Shown one piece after another: positions 45,283 through 53,988 of a DNA stretch of 64,000 bases. The DNA is from Flavobacterium gilvum (GTDB lineage Bacteria > Bacteroidota > Bacteroidia > Flavobacteriales > Flavobacteriaceae), in NCBI RefSeq assembly GCF_001761465.1, contig NZ_CP017479.1:2294001-2358000 (forward strand). The letters run 5' to 3'. Each line of letters opens with the position of its first letter. Positions within the stretch are counted from its first letter, which is position 1. Both the position numbers and the translations under genes were made by a program. The notes beneath the pieces were generated by a model. The model saw nothing but the letters and a program-made list of their open reading frames with translations, was not told where the DNA came from and did no database searches.

Positions 45283-46725
45283 CTAAAATTTTTTGCTAAA
45301 ATTAGCGAAACCATTTTCGATTCCATTAGCCTCAATTTCACTCAAAGCTACCACTAAAGCCTCAGACAAACCGTTAATTTTTGTTAAATCTTCACCCCAG
45401 AAATCAGTGTTTTCAAGTGTTTGTTTAACAACTGAATCTAGAGATCCTGCTTTCCAAATGTTATTAAATGCTTCAACTAATTCTGGAGTATCTTTTACAG
45501 GCAATGCTTCGTTATTCCAAGTTCCTTTGTAGAATTGGATCAAACAAGCTAATGAATAAGTTAAGCTAACAGGTAATTTTTTAGTGTTGTTGTAGTATCC
45601 TAACAAACTTGGCAATACTCTTACTTTGAATTTAGAGATAGAGTTTAAAGCAATATCAGCAAGTGCGTGTTTGATAAATGGATTTCTAAAACGGTCCATT
45701 ACCTCTTCACAGTATGCAGTGATTTCATTTTTGTCCATAGCGAGGGTTTCGCTGATTTCAGCAATAACGTTGTCAACGAATTTTCCAGTAAAATCACCGT
45801 TAACTGTTTCCATTACCAATTTGTTACCATACAAAAGTGAAATTGGCACCATAGAAGTATGTGCACCGTTCAAAATACGAACTTTGATCATTTTAAAAGG
45901 ACGAATATCGTCAACAATCTTCACGTTCAAATCCGTTTTATGGAATGGTAATTTTGCTTTCAAATCTTCGCCACCTTCGATAGCCCAAAGGAAAAAGGGT
46001 TCAGCAGCAACAATTAAATTATCTTGATAATCCAATTTGCTATTGTATTCTTCAATATTTGCTCTTGGATATCCAGGTACAATTCTGTCAACCAAAGTAC
46101 TGTGATAGGTACATGCATCTGACACCCAAGTTTTAAATGCATCCTCTAATTTCCACAAATCACAATATTGCAAAATGATTTTTTTCAAAGTTTCTGAGTT
46201 GTAATCAATAAGTTCGCAAGGAATGATAGTTACCGCTTTAGAAGCATCTCCGTTGAAGTGTTTGAATCTTTCGTATAATAAAACAGTCAGTTTTGCAGGG
46301 AATGCTGTTGGTGGTTGCATATCTGGAGTATCTGTTCCGATAAACTCAATTCCAGCTTCAGTAGTGTTTGAAACAATAAATTGTAATTCTTCTTCTTTGG
46401 CTAAGGCTAAATAATCAGCAAAATCAGTATATGGATTGATGGCTTTTACAACATTGTCAATTAACTGAATATCCTGTATTTTTTCGCCTTTTTTGATTCC
46501 GTTCATAAACAAAGTATAAAGACCATCTTGGTCATTAATCATGTTTACCATGCCATCTTTCAATGGCTGAACCATTGCAATTCCGGCATTGAAATCAACT
46601 TCTTTGTTTAGTCTTTGAAAAGCGTAATCAACAAAAGCTCTCAAGAAGTTACCCTCTCCAAATTGAACTACTTTGATAGGGTTTAATTTTTCAAGTCCTG
46701 TATTTTTTCTATTTAATGTTTTCAT
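45283..46725 (-). CDS. uxaB: Tagaturonate reductase (altronate oxidoreductase)
   Basis: This 480-residue NAD-dependent dehydrogenase of the mannitol dehydrogenase family reduces D-tagaturonate to D-altronate. N-terminal VVQFGEGNFLRAFVDYAFQRLN (about 18-40) is the dinucleotide motif. The C-terminal domain has KVRILNGAHTSMVPISLLYG (about 284-303, catalytic Lys and His). It is the first gene of the uxaBA pair, with a long upstream control region. Confidence 0.94.
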   Translation of the reverse strand: MKTLNRKNTGLEKLNPIKVVQFGEGNFLRAFVDYAFQRLNKEVDFNAGIAMVQPLKDGMVNMINDQDGLYTLFMNGIKKGEKIQDIQLIDNVVKAINPYTDFADYLALAKEEELQFIVSNTTEAGIEFIGTDTPDMQPPTAFPAKLTVLLYERFKHFNGDASKAVTIIPCELIDYNSETLKKIILQYCDLWKLEDAFKTWVSDACTYHSTLVDRIVPGYPRANIEEYNSKLDYQDNLIVAAEPFFLWAIEGGEDLKAKLPFHKTDLNVKIVDDIRPFKMIKVRILNGAHTSMVPISLLYGNKLVMETVNGDFTGKFVDNVIAEISETLAMDKNEITAYCEEVMDRFRNPFIKHALADIALNSISKFKVRVLPSLLGYYNNTKKLPVSLTYSLACLIQFYKGTWNNEALPVKDTPELVEAFNNIWKAGSLDSVVKQTLENTDFWGEDLTKINGLSEALVVALSEIEANGIENGFANFSKKF

Positions 46726-47503
46726 TTTAATTCTTTTATAAAGATGTTTTATTTACTGTTTTTTTAAACTTAAGGACGGATTCCTTATTTTGTTTTGGAT
46801 TATAATAAGCGACCGATATTTTAAGAATGTTTGTTTTCAGACCTTAATGAGGATAGGGTATGAATTCTTAATCCTTAATTGCTCGAGCCGCCTATCATAG
46901 TCCATTTATGTTTATGATATTTAAATTATCAGATATTTTTTATCATTGAGAGCTTAGGATTCTAAATTCTCCATATTTTACGGATATATTTTGCCTTTAA
47001 AGCCTCTGTTGTTTTTTGATATTAATTCTTTTATATTCTGCTAATTACCTTTAATAAGTGTTTTTTAGACAATTAATGTAATCGATTACACAAACGTAAA
47101 AATTAATTTTGATTAAAAAAAATAAATGGATACAAAAAAATAAATAATTAAAAATAAAATGCGAGAATGGGGTAATTAGCATGTCTATTTTTGTTAAAAA
47201 TAGAAAAAATGGAATTTTGTGCAGCCAATTATCGTAAAAATAAATATTTTTAAATTTGTGTTATGGCTATATGTTTTTTTTTCGGATTTAGAATAGGGTA
47301 AAAACCAAAAAATGATATGTAGATTTTAACATTAAAAATAGCTGCTTTTCAATTGAGGAGAGAATTGATTTTGAGTAAATAAATTTATCTGCTTAGCTTT
47401 ATTTTTTGTGTTAAATGGATGTGTTTTAGAACAGGAAATAGTTTAGATGATCTGAAAAGATTCTTAAAGTCAGAAAAAAAACTATGGTCTGACTGTTTTA
47501 TAA
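46726..47503. other. Long control region upstream of uxaB
   Basis: This is almost 780 bp without a gene, 75-80% AT. It contains the operator at 47077 and little else that I can name. If transcription starts at the operator, uxaB has an untranslated leader of about 340 nt. No riboswitch class was recognised. Confidence 0.6.
47077..47094 (-). promoter_or_regulatory. LacI-type operator, uxaBA operon
   Basis: The perfect palindrome TGTAATCGATTACA (47077-47090) is preceded, in the minus-strand sense, by TTTG (47094-47091). Confidence 0.82.
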
Positions 47504-47545
47504 AGCCGACTTTTAGTTTGTAAATTGAACAAACCAAAAGCCGGC
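47504..47545 (-). terminator. Terminator after eda
   Basis: A long imperfect hairpin, GCCGACTTTTAGTTTGT against ACAAACCAAAAGCCGGC, lies just after the eda stop. A second smaller hairpin with TCTGAC arms lies at 47469-47495. Confidence 0.75.
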
Positions 47546-47552
47546 AATAAAA

Positions 47553-48212
47553 TTATTTTATAGTATGAATCAAGTTCAAAACAGTTTTTGTATCAGCTTC
47601 AATTTTAGCATAATCTTTGTCTGCCATCAATTGTTTGCTGATCAATTTGCTTCCCATTCCTACTGCCGAAACTCCAGCTTTGAACCAACCACCGATGTTT
47701 TCGGCTGTTGTATCTACACCACCTGTTGGCATAAAGATAAGATTAGGGAAAATATCTTTGATTCCACTCAAGAACTCAGGCCCTAACATATTTCCAGGGA
47801 AAAGCTTGATGAATTTTACTCCTGCATTTTCTGCAGCAATAATTTCAGTTGGAGTCATACAACCAGGGCTGTACAAAACTCCCTTACTGATTAGTAATTC
47901 AGCTACTTCAGGAACAAATCCTGGACTGATGAAGAAATCAGCACCAACGGCTAAATAGTCTTCAGCTTGTTTTTTGTTTTTGATAGTTCCAATACCTAAC
48001 AATAAATCAGGCATTTCAGCATTACGAACTTTCACCATTTTAGTGAAGTTTGATAAAGCAGTTTCTCCACGGCTTGTATATTCTACCGCTTTGATTCCGG
48101 CTCTATAAATAGCTCTTAGCACTTCAATTGTTACGTTTTCATCTGCATTGAAATACAAAGGAAGCATCCCTTGTTTTACAATTGCATCTGTTACATTTTG
48201 AATTTTACTCAT
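47553..48212 (-). CDS. eda: KHG/KDPG aldolase
   Basis: This protein is about 219 residues, starting at ATG 48212 (MSKIQNVTDA), five bases after the upstream stop; a longer frame to 48263 would overlap that gene. It cleaves 2-keto-3-deoxy-6-phosphogluconate to pyruvate and glyceraldehyde-3-phosphate. Class I aldolase signatures are GIKAVEYTSRGETAL (catalytic Glu at about 43), SPGCMTPTE, and the Schiff-base Lys in FIKLFPG. Last gene of the operon that runs from 53889 or 55515. Confidence 0.94.
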   Translation of the reverse strand: MSKIQNVTDAIVKQGMLPLYFNADENVTIEVLRAIYRAGIKAVEYTSRGETALSNFTKMVKVRNAEMPDLLLGIGTIKNKKQAEDYLAVGADFFISPGFVPEVAELLISKGVLYSPGCMTPTEIIAAENAGVKFIKLFPGNMLGPEFLSGIKDIFPNLIFMPTGGVDTTAENIGGWFKAGVSAVGMGSKLISKQLMADKDYAKIEADTKTVLNLIHTIK

Positions 48213-48216
48213 TTTT

Positions 48217-48666
48217 TTAGATTTTAACTTTAAATACCAATTTTTTGATTTCACCTTCACCAATCATTGGAGCGTGAACATCTCCTGGATAAAATATCAC
48301 AAACTGTCCGTCTGTCAATTGAAAATCCATATCAGGAGTATCATTAAAAAAACGTACATCTTTTTCTGGATTATAATCTCCATTAGGTGTAACACATTTT
48401 TCTCTTGGTTTCCAAGCTATGGTTTCCAATCCTTTTACACAAACCTGAATGTCGATATTTTTATCATGGCATTCAAATTTAGCCAAACTAGTTTCTCTAG
48501 TTTTTCCGTTTGCGGTGCTTACAATTACTTTTAGACCGTCGGTGATTTGAATCGTTCCGTCAGCAAGTGTTGCAAGATCATTTTGATTAATAAAATCAAA
48601 AGCAGTTGCAAACAATGGATGTAAGCTAGTATATTGTGATCCGTTTTTTAGTGTATCTACGATCAT
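48217..48666 (-). CDS. YhcH/YjgK/YiaL (DUF386) cupin-like protein
   Basis: This 149-residue beta-barrel protein has the family motifs KFECHDKNIDIQVCVKG (about 64-80) and YPGDVHAPMIGEG (metal-binding His and Asp, about 128-140). Members are often found with sugar acid catabolic genes and may act as sugar anomerase or isomerase; the exact reaction here is not known. It sits between a sugar kinase and eda with short gaps, so it is probably involved in uronate breakdown. Confidence 0.88.
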   Translation of the reverse strand: MIVDTLKNGSQYTSLHPLFATAFDFINQNDLATLADGTIQITDGLKVIVSTANGKTRETSLAKFECHDKNIDIQVCVKGLETIAWKPREKCVTPNGDYNPEKDVRFFNDTPDMDFQLTDGQFVIFYPGDVHAPMIGEGEIKKLVFKVKI

Positions 48667-48676
48667 ATTTTTCTAA

Positions 48677-49720
48677 TTATCTAGCAACTCTACCAGAAGC
48701 ATCACCACCCATAAGTTTTGATACTTCATCTACAGTAACCAAGTTAGCATCACCTTTGATAGTGTGTTTCAAGCAAGAAGCAGCAACAGCAAAATTCAAA
48801 GCATTTTGATCATCATTTGGATAAGTCAATAATCCGTAGATTAAACCTCCCATGAATGAGTCTCCACCACCAACTCTATCAACGATATCGGTAATTTGAT
48901 ATTGACGAGTTTGCAACATTTGTTTTCCATCGTATAAAACTCCAGCCCATGTGTTGTGAGATGCAGAGATAGAACCTCTCAAAGTAGTGATTACTTTTTT
49001 AGCTCTTGGGAATTTTTCCATCATTTGTTGACAAACAGATAAGAAAGCTTCTGCTTTAACATCATGTCCATGAGTTTGAACTGCAGCTCCTTCTGGTTTA
49101 ATACCAAAGTGCATTTCAGCATCTTCTTCGTTTCCTAAAATTACATCACAGTAGGATGTTAATTCAGTCATGATTTTCTCACGATCTCCACCGTATTTCC
49201 AAAGTTTAGCACGGTAATTTAAGTCTGTAGAAATAGTGATGCCTAATTTACTTGCAGCTTTAACAGCTTCCAAGCAAGCATCTGCAGAGCTTTGAGAAAT
49301 TGCTGGAGTAATACCTGTCCAGTGGAACCATTCAACTCCTTCAAAAACTTTTTCCCAGTTAATCATTCCTGGTTGGATTTCAGACATTGAAGAGTGAGAT
49401 CTGTCATATACAACTTTACTTCCACGGCTTACAGCTCCAGTTTCAAGGAAATAAATCCCTAAGCGCTCTCCGCCCCAAACAATATTATCTACACCAACAC
49501 CTCTTTTGCGCATTTCCATCATGGCACATTCTCCAATATCATTTTTAGGTAAACGTGTCACAAAATCAACTGGAATACCAAAGTTAGCCAATGATACAGC
49601 TACGTTAGATTCACCACCACCATATACAACATCAAAATTGTCAGCTTGTGAAAATCTTAAAAATCCTTGTGGTGCTAATCTTAACATTATCTCACCAAAC
49701 GTTACTACTCTTTTTCCCAT
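48677..49720 (-). CDS. kdgK: PfkB-family sugar kinase (KDG kinase), copy 1
   Basis: This 347-residue ribokinase-fold enzyme phosphorylates 2-keto-3-deoxygluconate to KDPG. The opening KRVVTFGEIMLRLAPQGFLR is the substrate-binding strand. The anion-hole/catalytic-Asp motif is DRVGGGDSFMGGLIYG (Asp at about 296), with GGGD in place of the usual GAGD. It is clearly a paralogue of the next gene upstream (shared FHWTGITPA and LNYR blocks). Part of the operon. Confidence 0.9.
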   Translation of the reverse strand: MGKRVVTFGEIMLRLAPQGFLRFSQADNFDVVYGGGESNVAVSLANFGIPVDFVTRLPKNDIGECAMMEMRKRGVGVDNIVWGGERLGIYFLETGAVSRGSKVVYDRSHSSMSEIQPGMINWEKVFEGVEWFHWTGITPAISQSSADACLEAVKAASKLGITISTDLNYRAKLWKYGGDREKIMTELTSYCDVILGNEEDAEMHFGIKPEGAAVQTHGHDVKAEAFLSVCQQMMEKFPRAKKVITTLRGSISASHNTWAGVLYDGKQMLQTRQYQITDIVDRVGGGDSFMGGLIYGLLTYPNDDQNALNFAVAASCLKHTIKGDANLVTVDEVSKLMGGDASGRVAR

Positions 49721-49763
49721 TTTTTATTCTGATTTTAATAGTTAATTTATTTTTATTTTTTAC

Positions 49764-50768
49764 TTATCTAGAAACTCTTCCGCCTCCAGCGCCTCCCATC
49801 AGCGCCTTAATTTCATTTACGGTGGCCAAGTTTATATCCCCCGATATGGAGTGTTTTAAACAGGTGGCCGCAACTGCAAATTCGAGGGCAGTTTGATGGT
49901 CTTCCGGCCAAGTAATCAATCCGTAAATGATTCCGGCCATAAATGCATCGCCGGCTCCAATTCTGTCAATAATATGAGAGATATTGTATCTTCTTGAATT
50001 CAATAAATTTTTTCCATTCCATAAGGAAGCACTTATTCCGTTTGAAGAAGCATTAGCATCCATTCGATGAGTGGATACTATGTTTTTCAGTTTAGGAAAA
50101 GCTTTCATCCAGTTGGCAAAAACAATATCTTCACCATCTGAATCATTTTTTGGAACACCCAAAACTTTTTCGGATTCATCGATACCACCCAATAGTAAAT
50201 CGCAATGTTTTACTAAATTAGGCATTATTTCATTGGCTTTTTTCCCGTATCTCCACAAAGTGGGTCTGTAATTTAAATCGGCAGAAATTGTCAATCCCAT
50301 TCGAGAGGCGACAAGTAATGCTTCTTCACATAACTCTGCGAGTTCAAGCGATAGGGAAGGAGTAATTCCTGACCAATGAAACCATTCGGCATCTTTGAAT
50401 ATTGTTTCCCAATCAATCATTCCTTTTCGTAGGGTTGAAAACGAAGAATCTTCTCTGTCGTAAACTACTTTCCCTGGTCTTTCGGATGCGCCTTGTTCAA
50501 AATAATAGATTCCGAGTCTTTTGCCTTGAGTCAAGGCAATAGGTTCTACTGCAAAAGAACGTAGCATACTCAACGATGATTCACCAAGTTCATTTGAAGG
50601 GACTGCCGTTATGAATTTAACAGGTAATCCAAATTTTGACAAGGAAGCAGCAACATTTGCCTCAGCACAGCCAAAATACAAATCGAATGACGTGGCTTGA
50701 GTAAGCCTTAAATGACTTGGTGGGGAAAGTCTTAGTAATATTTCGCCAAAAGTAACAACTTTTTTCAA
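49764..50768 (-). CDS. PfkB-family sugar kinase (KDG kinase-like), copy 2
   Basis: This is a 334-residue paralogue of the 48677 gene. The opening is KKVVTFGEILLRLSPPSHLR and the catalytic motif is DRIGAGDAFMAGIIYG, with the regular GAGD. Both end in a GRVxR tail. It may phosphorylate the same KDG or a related ketodeoxy sugar acid, such as that from another uronate. Order and direction fit co-transcription with uxaC upstream. Confidence 0.87.
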   Translation of the reverse strand: MKKVVTFGEILLRLSPPSHLRLTQATSFDLYFGCAEANVAASLSKFGLPVKFITAVPSNELGESSLSMLRSFAVEPIALTQGKRLGIYYFEQGASERPGKVVYDREDSSFSTLRKGMIDWETIFKDAEWFHWSGITPSLSLELAELCEEALLVASRMGLTISADLNYRPTLWRYGKKANEIMPNLVKHCDLLLGGIDESEKVLGVPKNDSDGEDIVFANWMKAFPKLKNIVSTHRMDANASSNGISASLWNGKNLLNSRRYNISHIIDRIGAGDAFMAGIIYGLITWPEDHQTALEFAVAATCLKHSISGDINLATVNEIKALMGGAGGGRVSR

Positions 50769-50813
50769 ACCAAAAACTTTAAATGATTGCTAGTTTGTTT
50801 TATTTATAACTAT

Positions 50814-52214
50814 TTAGAATTTAAAATATTCTTTAGCATTGTTATAACTGATGTCAGAAACCATTTTTCCGATCCATTCCATATCATTTGGAAGTTCTCC
50901 TCTTTTGATTTCGTCTCCCAAAAGATTACAAAGAATACGTCTGAAGTATTCGTGTCTTGGGAAAGATAAAAAGCTTCTTGAATCGGTCAACATTCCGATA
51001 AAACAACTGATTAATCCCATGTTTGAAAGGGCGTTCAATTGTTTGGTCATTCCGTCTTTTTGATCCAAAAACCACCATCCTGATCCAAATTGAACTTTGC
51101 CTTTTACACTTCCGTCGTTAAAGTTACCAATCATGGTAGCCATCACTTCGTTGTCTGCAGGGTTTAAGTTATAAATGATTGTTTTGGCTAATTTATCTTT
51201 GCTGTCCAAAGCGTTTAAGAAACCAGACAATTTTTGTGCTTGTGGATAATCTCCAATAGAATCCCATCCGGTATCTGGACCAAGGATACGGTGCATACGT
51301 GCATTGTTGTTTCTCAACGCACCTAAGTGAAGTTGTTGCACCCATCCAAATTCGTGGTAAGTTTCAAACAAGAAGAACAATACAGCACTTTGGAATTTCA
51401 AAGCTTCTTCATTGCTCAATTCTTTGTTTTCTCTTTTCTTTTTGAAGATAGCGTTGATTTCGCTTTCTGTATAGTTTTCGAAGTAAACTTGGTCCAAACC
51501 GTGGTCGCAAAGTTTGCATCCGTTTTTGTCAAAATAGTCAATTCTATTTCTTAAAGCAGTACATAAATCAGTATAAGTGTTGATGGTAACGCCAGCCACC
51601 TGACCCAATGTGTCAAGATAAGCGTTGTAACCGTCATTTGAAATAAGGATTGCTTTATCAGGTCTGAAAGCGGTACCTACTTTTACTTCGTAGCTGCTTT
51701 TTGCCAATTTTTGGTGGAATTCCAAATTATCAATTGGATCTTCAGTTGTGCAAACAAATTCTGCATTTACTTTACGAAGCAAATTTTGAGTGCTGTATTC
51801 TGGAGAATTTACTTTAGCAGAAGCTTCCTGATAAATTTTCTCAGCCGATTTTTCGTTTAATAAATCGTAAATGTCAAAATAGCGAGCCAATTCCAAATGT
51901 GTCCAGTGGTACAAAGGGTTACGCATTGTGTAAGGAACTGTTTTTGCCCAGTTTAGGAATTTGTCTTTATCAGAACCATTTCCTGTGATAAATTGTTCGT
52001 TTACCCCCAAAGTACGCATTGCACGCCATTTGTAGTGGTCTCCGTTAATCCACACATTTGTGATATTGTCAAAAATTTTATCCTCGGCAATAAATTGAGG
52101 ATTTAGGTGATTGTGGTAATCGATAATTGGCTGATTTTTAGAATAATTGTGGTATAATTCTTCAGCGTATTTATTTTCTAATAAGAAATTATCGTGTATG
52201 AATTTTGTGCTCAT
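50814..52214 (-). CDS. uxaC: Glucuronate/galacturonate isomerase
   Basis: This is a 466-residue TIM-barrel isomerase of the amidohydrolase superfamily. It converts D-galacturonate to D-tagaturonate (or glucuronate to fructuronate). Metal-site motif PIIDYHNHLNPQ (His at about 35 and 37) and the family segment LGALRNNNARMHRILGPDTGWDSIGD (about 304-329) are visible. Length is standard. It supplies UxaB, encoded in the neighbouring operon. Confidence 0.96.
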   Translation of the reverse strand: MSTKFIHDNFLLENKYAEELYHNYSKNQPIIDYHNHLNPQFIAEDKIFDNITNVWINGDHYKWRAMRTLGVNEQFITGNGSDKDKFLNWAKTVPYTMRNPLYHWTHLELARYFDIYDLLNEKSAEKIYQEASAKVNSPEYSTQNLLRKVNAEFVCTTEDPIDNLEFHQKLAKSSYEVKVGTAFRPDKAILISNDGYNAYLDTLGQVAGVTINTYTDLCTALRNRIDYFDKNGCKLCDHGLDQVYFENYTESEINAIFKKKRENKELSNEEALKFQSAVLFFLFETYHEFGWVQQLHLGALRNNNARMHRILGPDTGWDSIGDYPQAQKLSGFLNALDSKDKLAKTIIYNLNPADNEVMATMIGNFNDGSVKGKVQFGSGWWFLDQKDGMTKQLNALSNMGLISCFIGMLTDSRSFLSFPRHEYFRRILCNLLGDEIKRGELPNDMEWIGKMVSDISYNNAKEYFKF

Positions 52215-52235
52215 TATAATTTTCTTAAAATGTTA

Positions 52236-53024
52236 TTATTCGTTTGATGGTTTTCCGATAGTGGCAAGGATTCCACCATCTACATAAAGGATGTGTCCAT
52301 TTACAAAGTCACTTGCTTTTGAAGACAAGAAGATGGCAGCTCCTTGTAAATCTTCAGGATCTCCCCAACGATTTGCAGGAGTTCTGCTGATAATGAATTC
52401 GTTGAATGGATGTCCGTCAACTCTAATTGGAGCCGTTTGACTCGTTGCAAAGTAACCAGGACCAATACCATTTGTTTGAATATTAAATTTTGCCCATTCT
52501 GTCGCCATGTTTTTGGTCAACATTTTCAAACCACCTTTTGCGGCAGCGTAAGCACTTACGTCTTGTCTTCCCAATTCGCTCATCATTGAACAAATGTTGA
52601 TGATTTTTCCACCTCCACGTTGAATCATTCCTTTTGCAACATTTTTTGAAACGATAAAAGGACTAATTAAATCTACATTGATTACTGCCGTAAAATCTTC
52701 AACTTCCATGTCAATAATTGGAGTTCTTTTGATGATTCCAGCGTTGTTAACTAAAATATCGATAGGACCAACTTCTGCTTCTATTTGTTTAATGTTGGCA
52801 ATTACTGCTTTTTCATCGCATACATTAAATACATATCCATAAGCTTCTATTCCAACAGATTTGTACTCTGCTACAGCTTTATCTATGTTTTCTTGTGAAA
52901 GATCATTTACTACAATTTTTGCTCCGGCGTGACCAAGACCTTTAGCCATAGACATTCCCAAACCATGTACTCCTCCTGTAATAAGAGCAGTTTTTCCCGT
53001 TAAATCAAAAAGGTTAATTGACAT
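52236..53024 (-). CDS. kduD: 2-keto-3-deoxy-gluconate-forming SDR (KduD)
   Basis: This 262-residue short-chain dehydrogenase reduces 2,5-diketo-3-deoxygluconate to KDG. The cofactor loop is TGGVHGLGMSMAKG (about 15-28), NNAGI is at about 91-95, and the active site SAYAAAKGG has Tyr and Lys (about 157 and 161). It lies 28 bp downstream of kduI. Together they process the unsaturated uronate released by GH105. Confidence 0.92.
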   Translation of the reverse strand: MSINLFDLTGKTALITGGVHGLGMSMAKGLGHAGAKIVVNDLSQENIDKAVAEYKSVGIEAYGYVFNVCDEKAVIANIKQIEAEVGPIDILVNNAGIIKRTPIIDMEVEDFTAVINVDLISPFIVSKNVAKGMIQRGGGKIINICSMMSELGRQDVSAYAAAKGGLKMLTKNMATEWAKFNIQTNGIGPGYFATSQTAPIRVDGHPFNEFIISRTPANRWGDPEDLQGAAIFLSSKASDFVNGHILYVDGGILATIGKPSNE

Positions 53025-53052
53025 AATTTTTATTTTTATAGTTTGTTACTAA

Positions 53053-53889
53053 TTATCTTAAATCTGTTATTTTACATACATCCATGTCTGCGTAATCTAG
53101 ATTTTCACCAGCCATTCCCCAAATAAAAGTATAATTACTGGTTCCGGCTCCTGAGTGGATAGACCATGGTGGAGAAATAACAGCCTGGTGGTTATTCATC
53201 CAGATATGTCTTGTTTCTTGTGGCTCACCCATAAAGTGGCATACGGCCTGATTTTCTGGAATATCTAGGTAAAAATAAACTTCCATTCTGCGGTCATGAA
53301 CGTGTGCTGGCATTGTATTCCAAACGCTTCCCGGTTTTAACTCTGTCATTCCCATTTGCAATTGACAAGTGGTAACAATTCCACCAATAATCATTTGGTT
53401 TACGGTACGGTGGTTTGCAGTTTCCATTGTTCCCAATTGCAGTTTATTGGCTTCAGCCAAACTTACTTTTTGGTTTGGAAAACTTTTGTGAGCTGGTGCA
53501 GAATTGATATAGAATTTTGCCGGATTTTTTGAGTCGTCACTTTTAAAAATAACTTCTTTATTTCCACTTCCTATATATAGTGCATCTTTGAAACCTAATT
53601 GGTATTCAGTTCCATCAACTACAACAGAACCGTTTCCTCCAACATTGATAATCCCCATTTCTCTTCTTTCTAAGAAATAAGAAGATTTCAAAGGGTCAAT
53701 AGTTTCTAGTGTCAATGGAGTTACTGGTGTAGCCGATCCTGCAATATATCGGTCGTAATGTGAGTAAGTTAGAGTGATTTCTCCTTCCTGCATTAAGTTG
53801 TCAATTAAGAATTCCTCTCTTAATTGTTTAGTGTCGTATTGTTTTACTGCCTGTGGGCTTGAAGCGTATCTTGAACTGTAATTTGTCAT
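53053..53889 (-). CDS. kduI: 5-dehydro-4-deoxy-D-glucuronate isomerase
   Basis: This 278-residue cupin isomerase converts DKI to 2,5-diketo-3-deoxygluconate. Zinc-binding residues are seen in [17 protein letters not shown] (about 194-210) and [24 protein letters not shown]. Length is as in other KduI. An operator sits directly upstream at 53904, so it starts a transcript that may include kduD, uxaC, the two kinases, DUF386 and eda. Confidence 0.96.
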   Translation of the reverse strand: MTNYSSRYASSPQAVKQYDTKQLREEFLIDNLMQEGEITLTYSHYDRYIAGSATPVTPLTLETIDPLKSSYFLERREMGIINVGGNGSVVVDGTEYQLGFKDALYIGSGNKEVIFKSDDSKNPAKFYINSAPAHKSFPNQKVSLAEANKLQLGTMETANHRTVNQMIIGGIVTTCQLQMGMTELKPGSVWNTMPAHVHDRRMEVYFYLDIPENQAVCHFMGEPQETRHIWMNNHQAVISPPWSIHSGAGTSNYTFIWGMAGENLDYADMDVCKITDLR

Positions 53890-53903
53890 AATATAGATAT
53901 TAA

Positions 53904-53920
53904 TGTAATCGATTGCACAA
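53904..53920 (-). promoter_or_regulatory. LacI-type operator, kduI operon
   Basis: TGTAATCGATTGCA (53904-53917), with TTTTG just upstream in the minus-strand sense. It is 15 bp from the kduI start codon. Confidence 0.82.
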
Positions 53921-53988
53921 AAGTAATTTTTATTTTTTTAAATTAGCAATATAGAATTGCTATTTTTTTGATAAACTTTATTTCAGAC

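Noticed and set aside
45626..46027. Plus-strand frame of 133 codons within uxaB
   Set aside because: Antisense shadow of a conserved enzyme, no start context of its own.
46726..47552. Possible riboswitch or small gene in the long uxaB upstream region
   Set aside because: No conserved RNA motif or coding frame could be recognised; reported only as a long leader.
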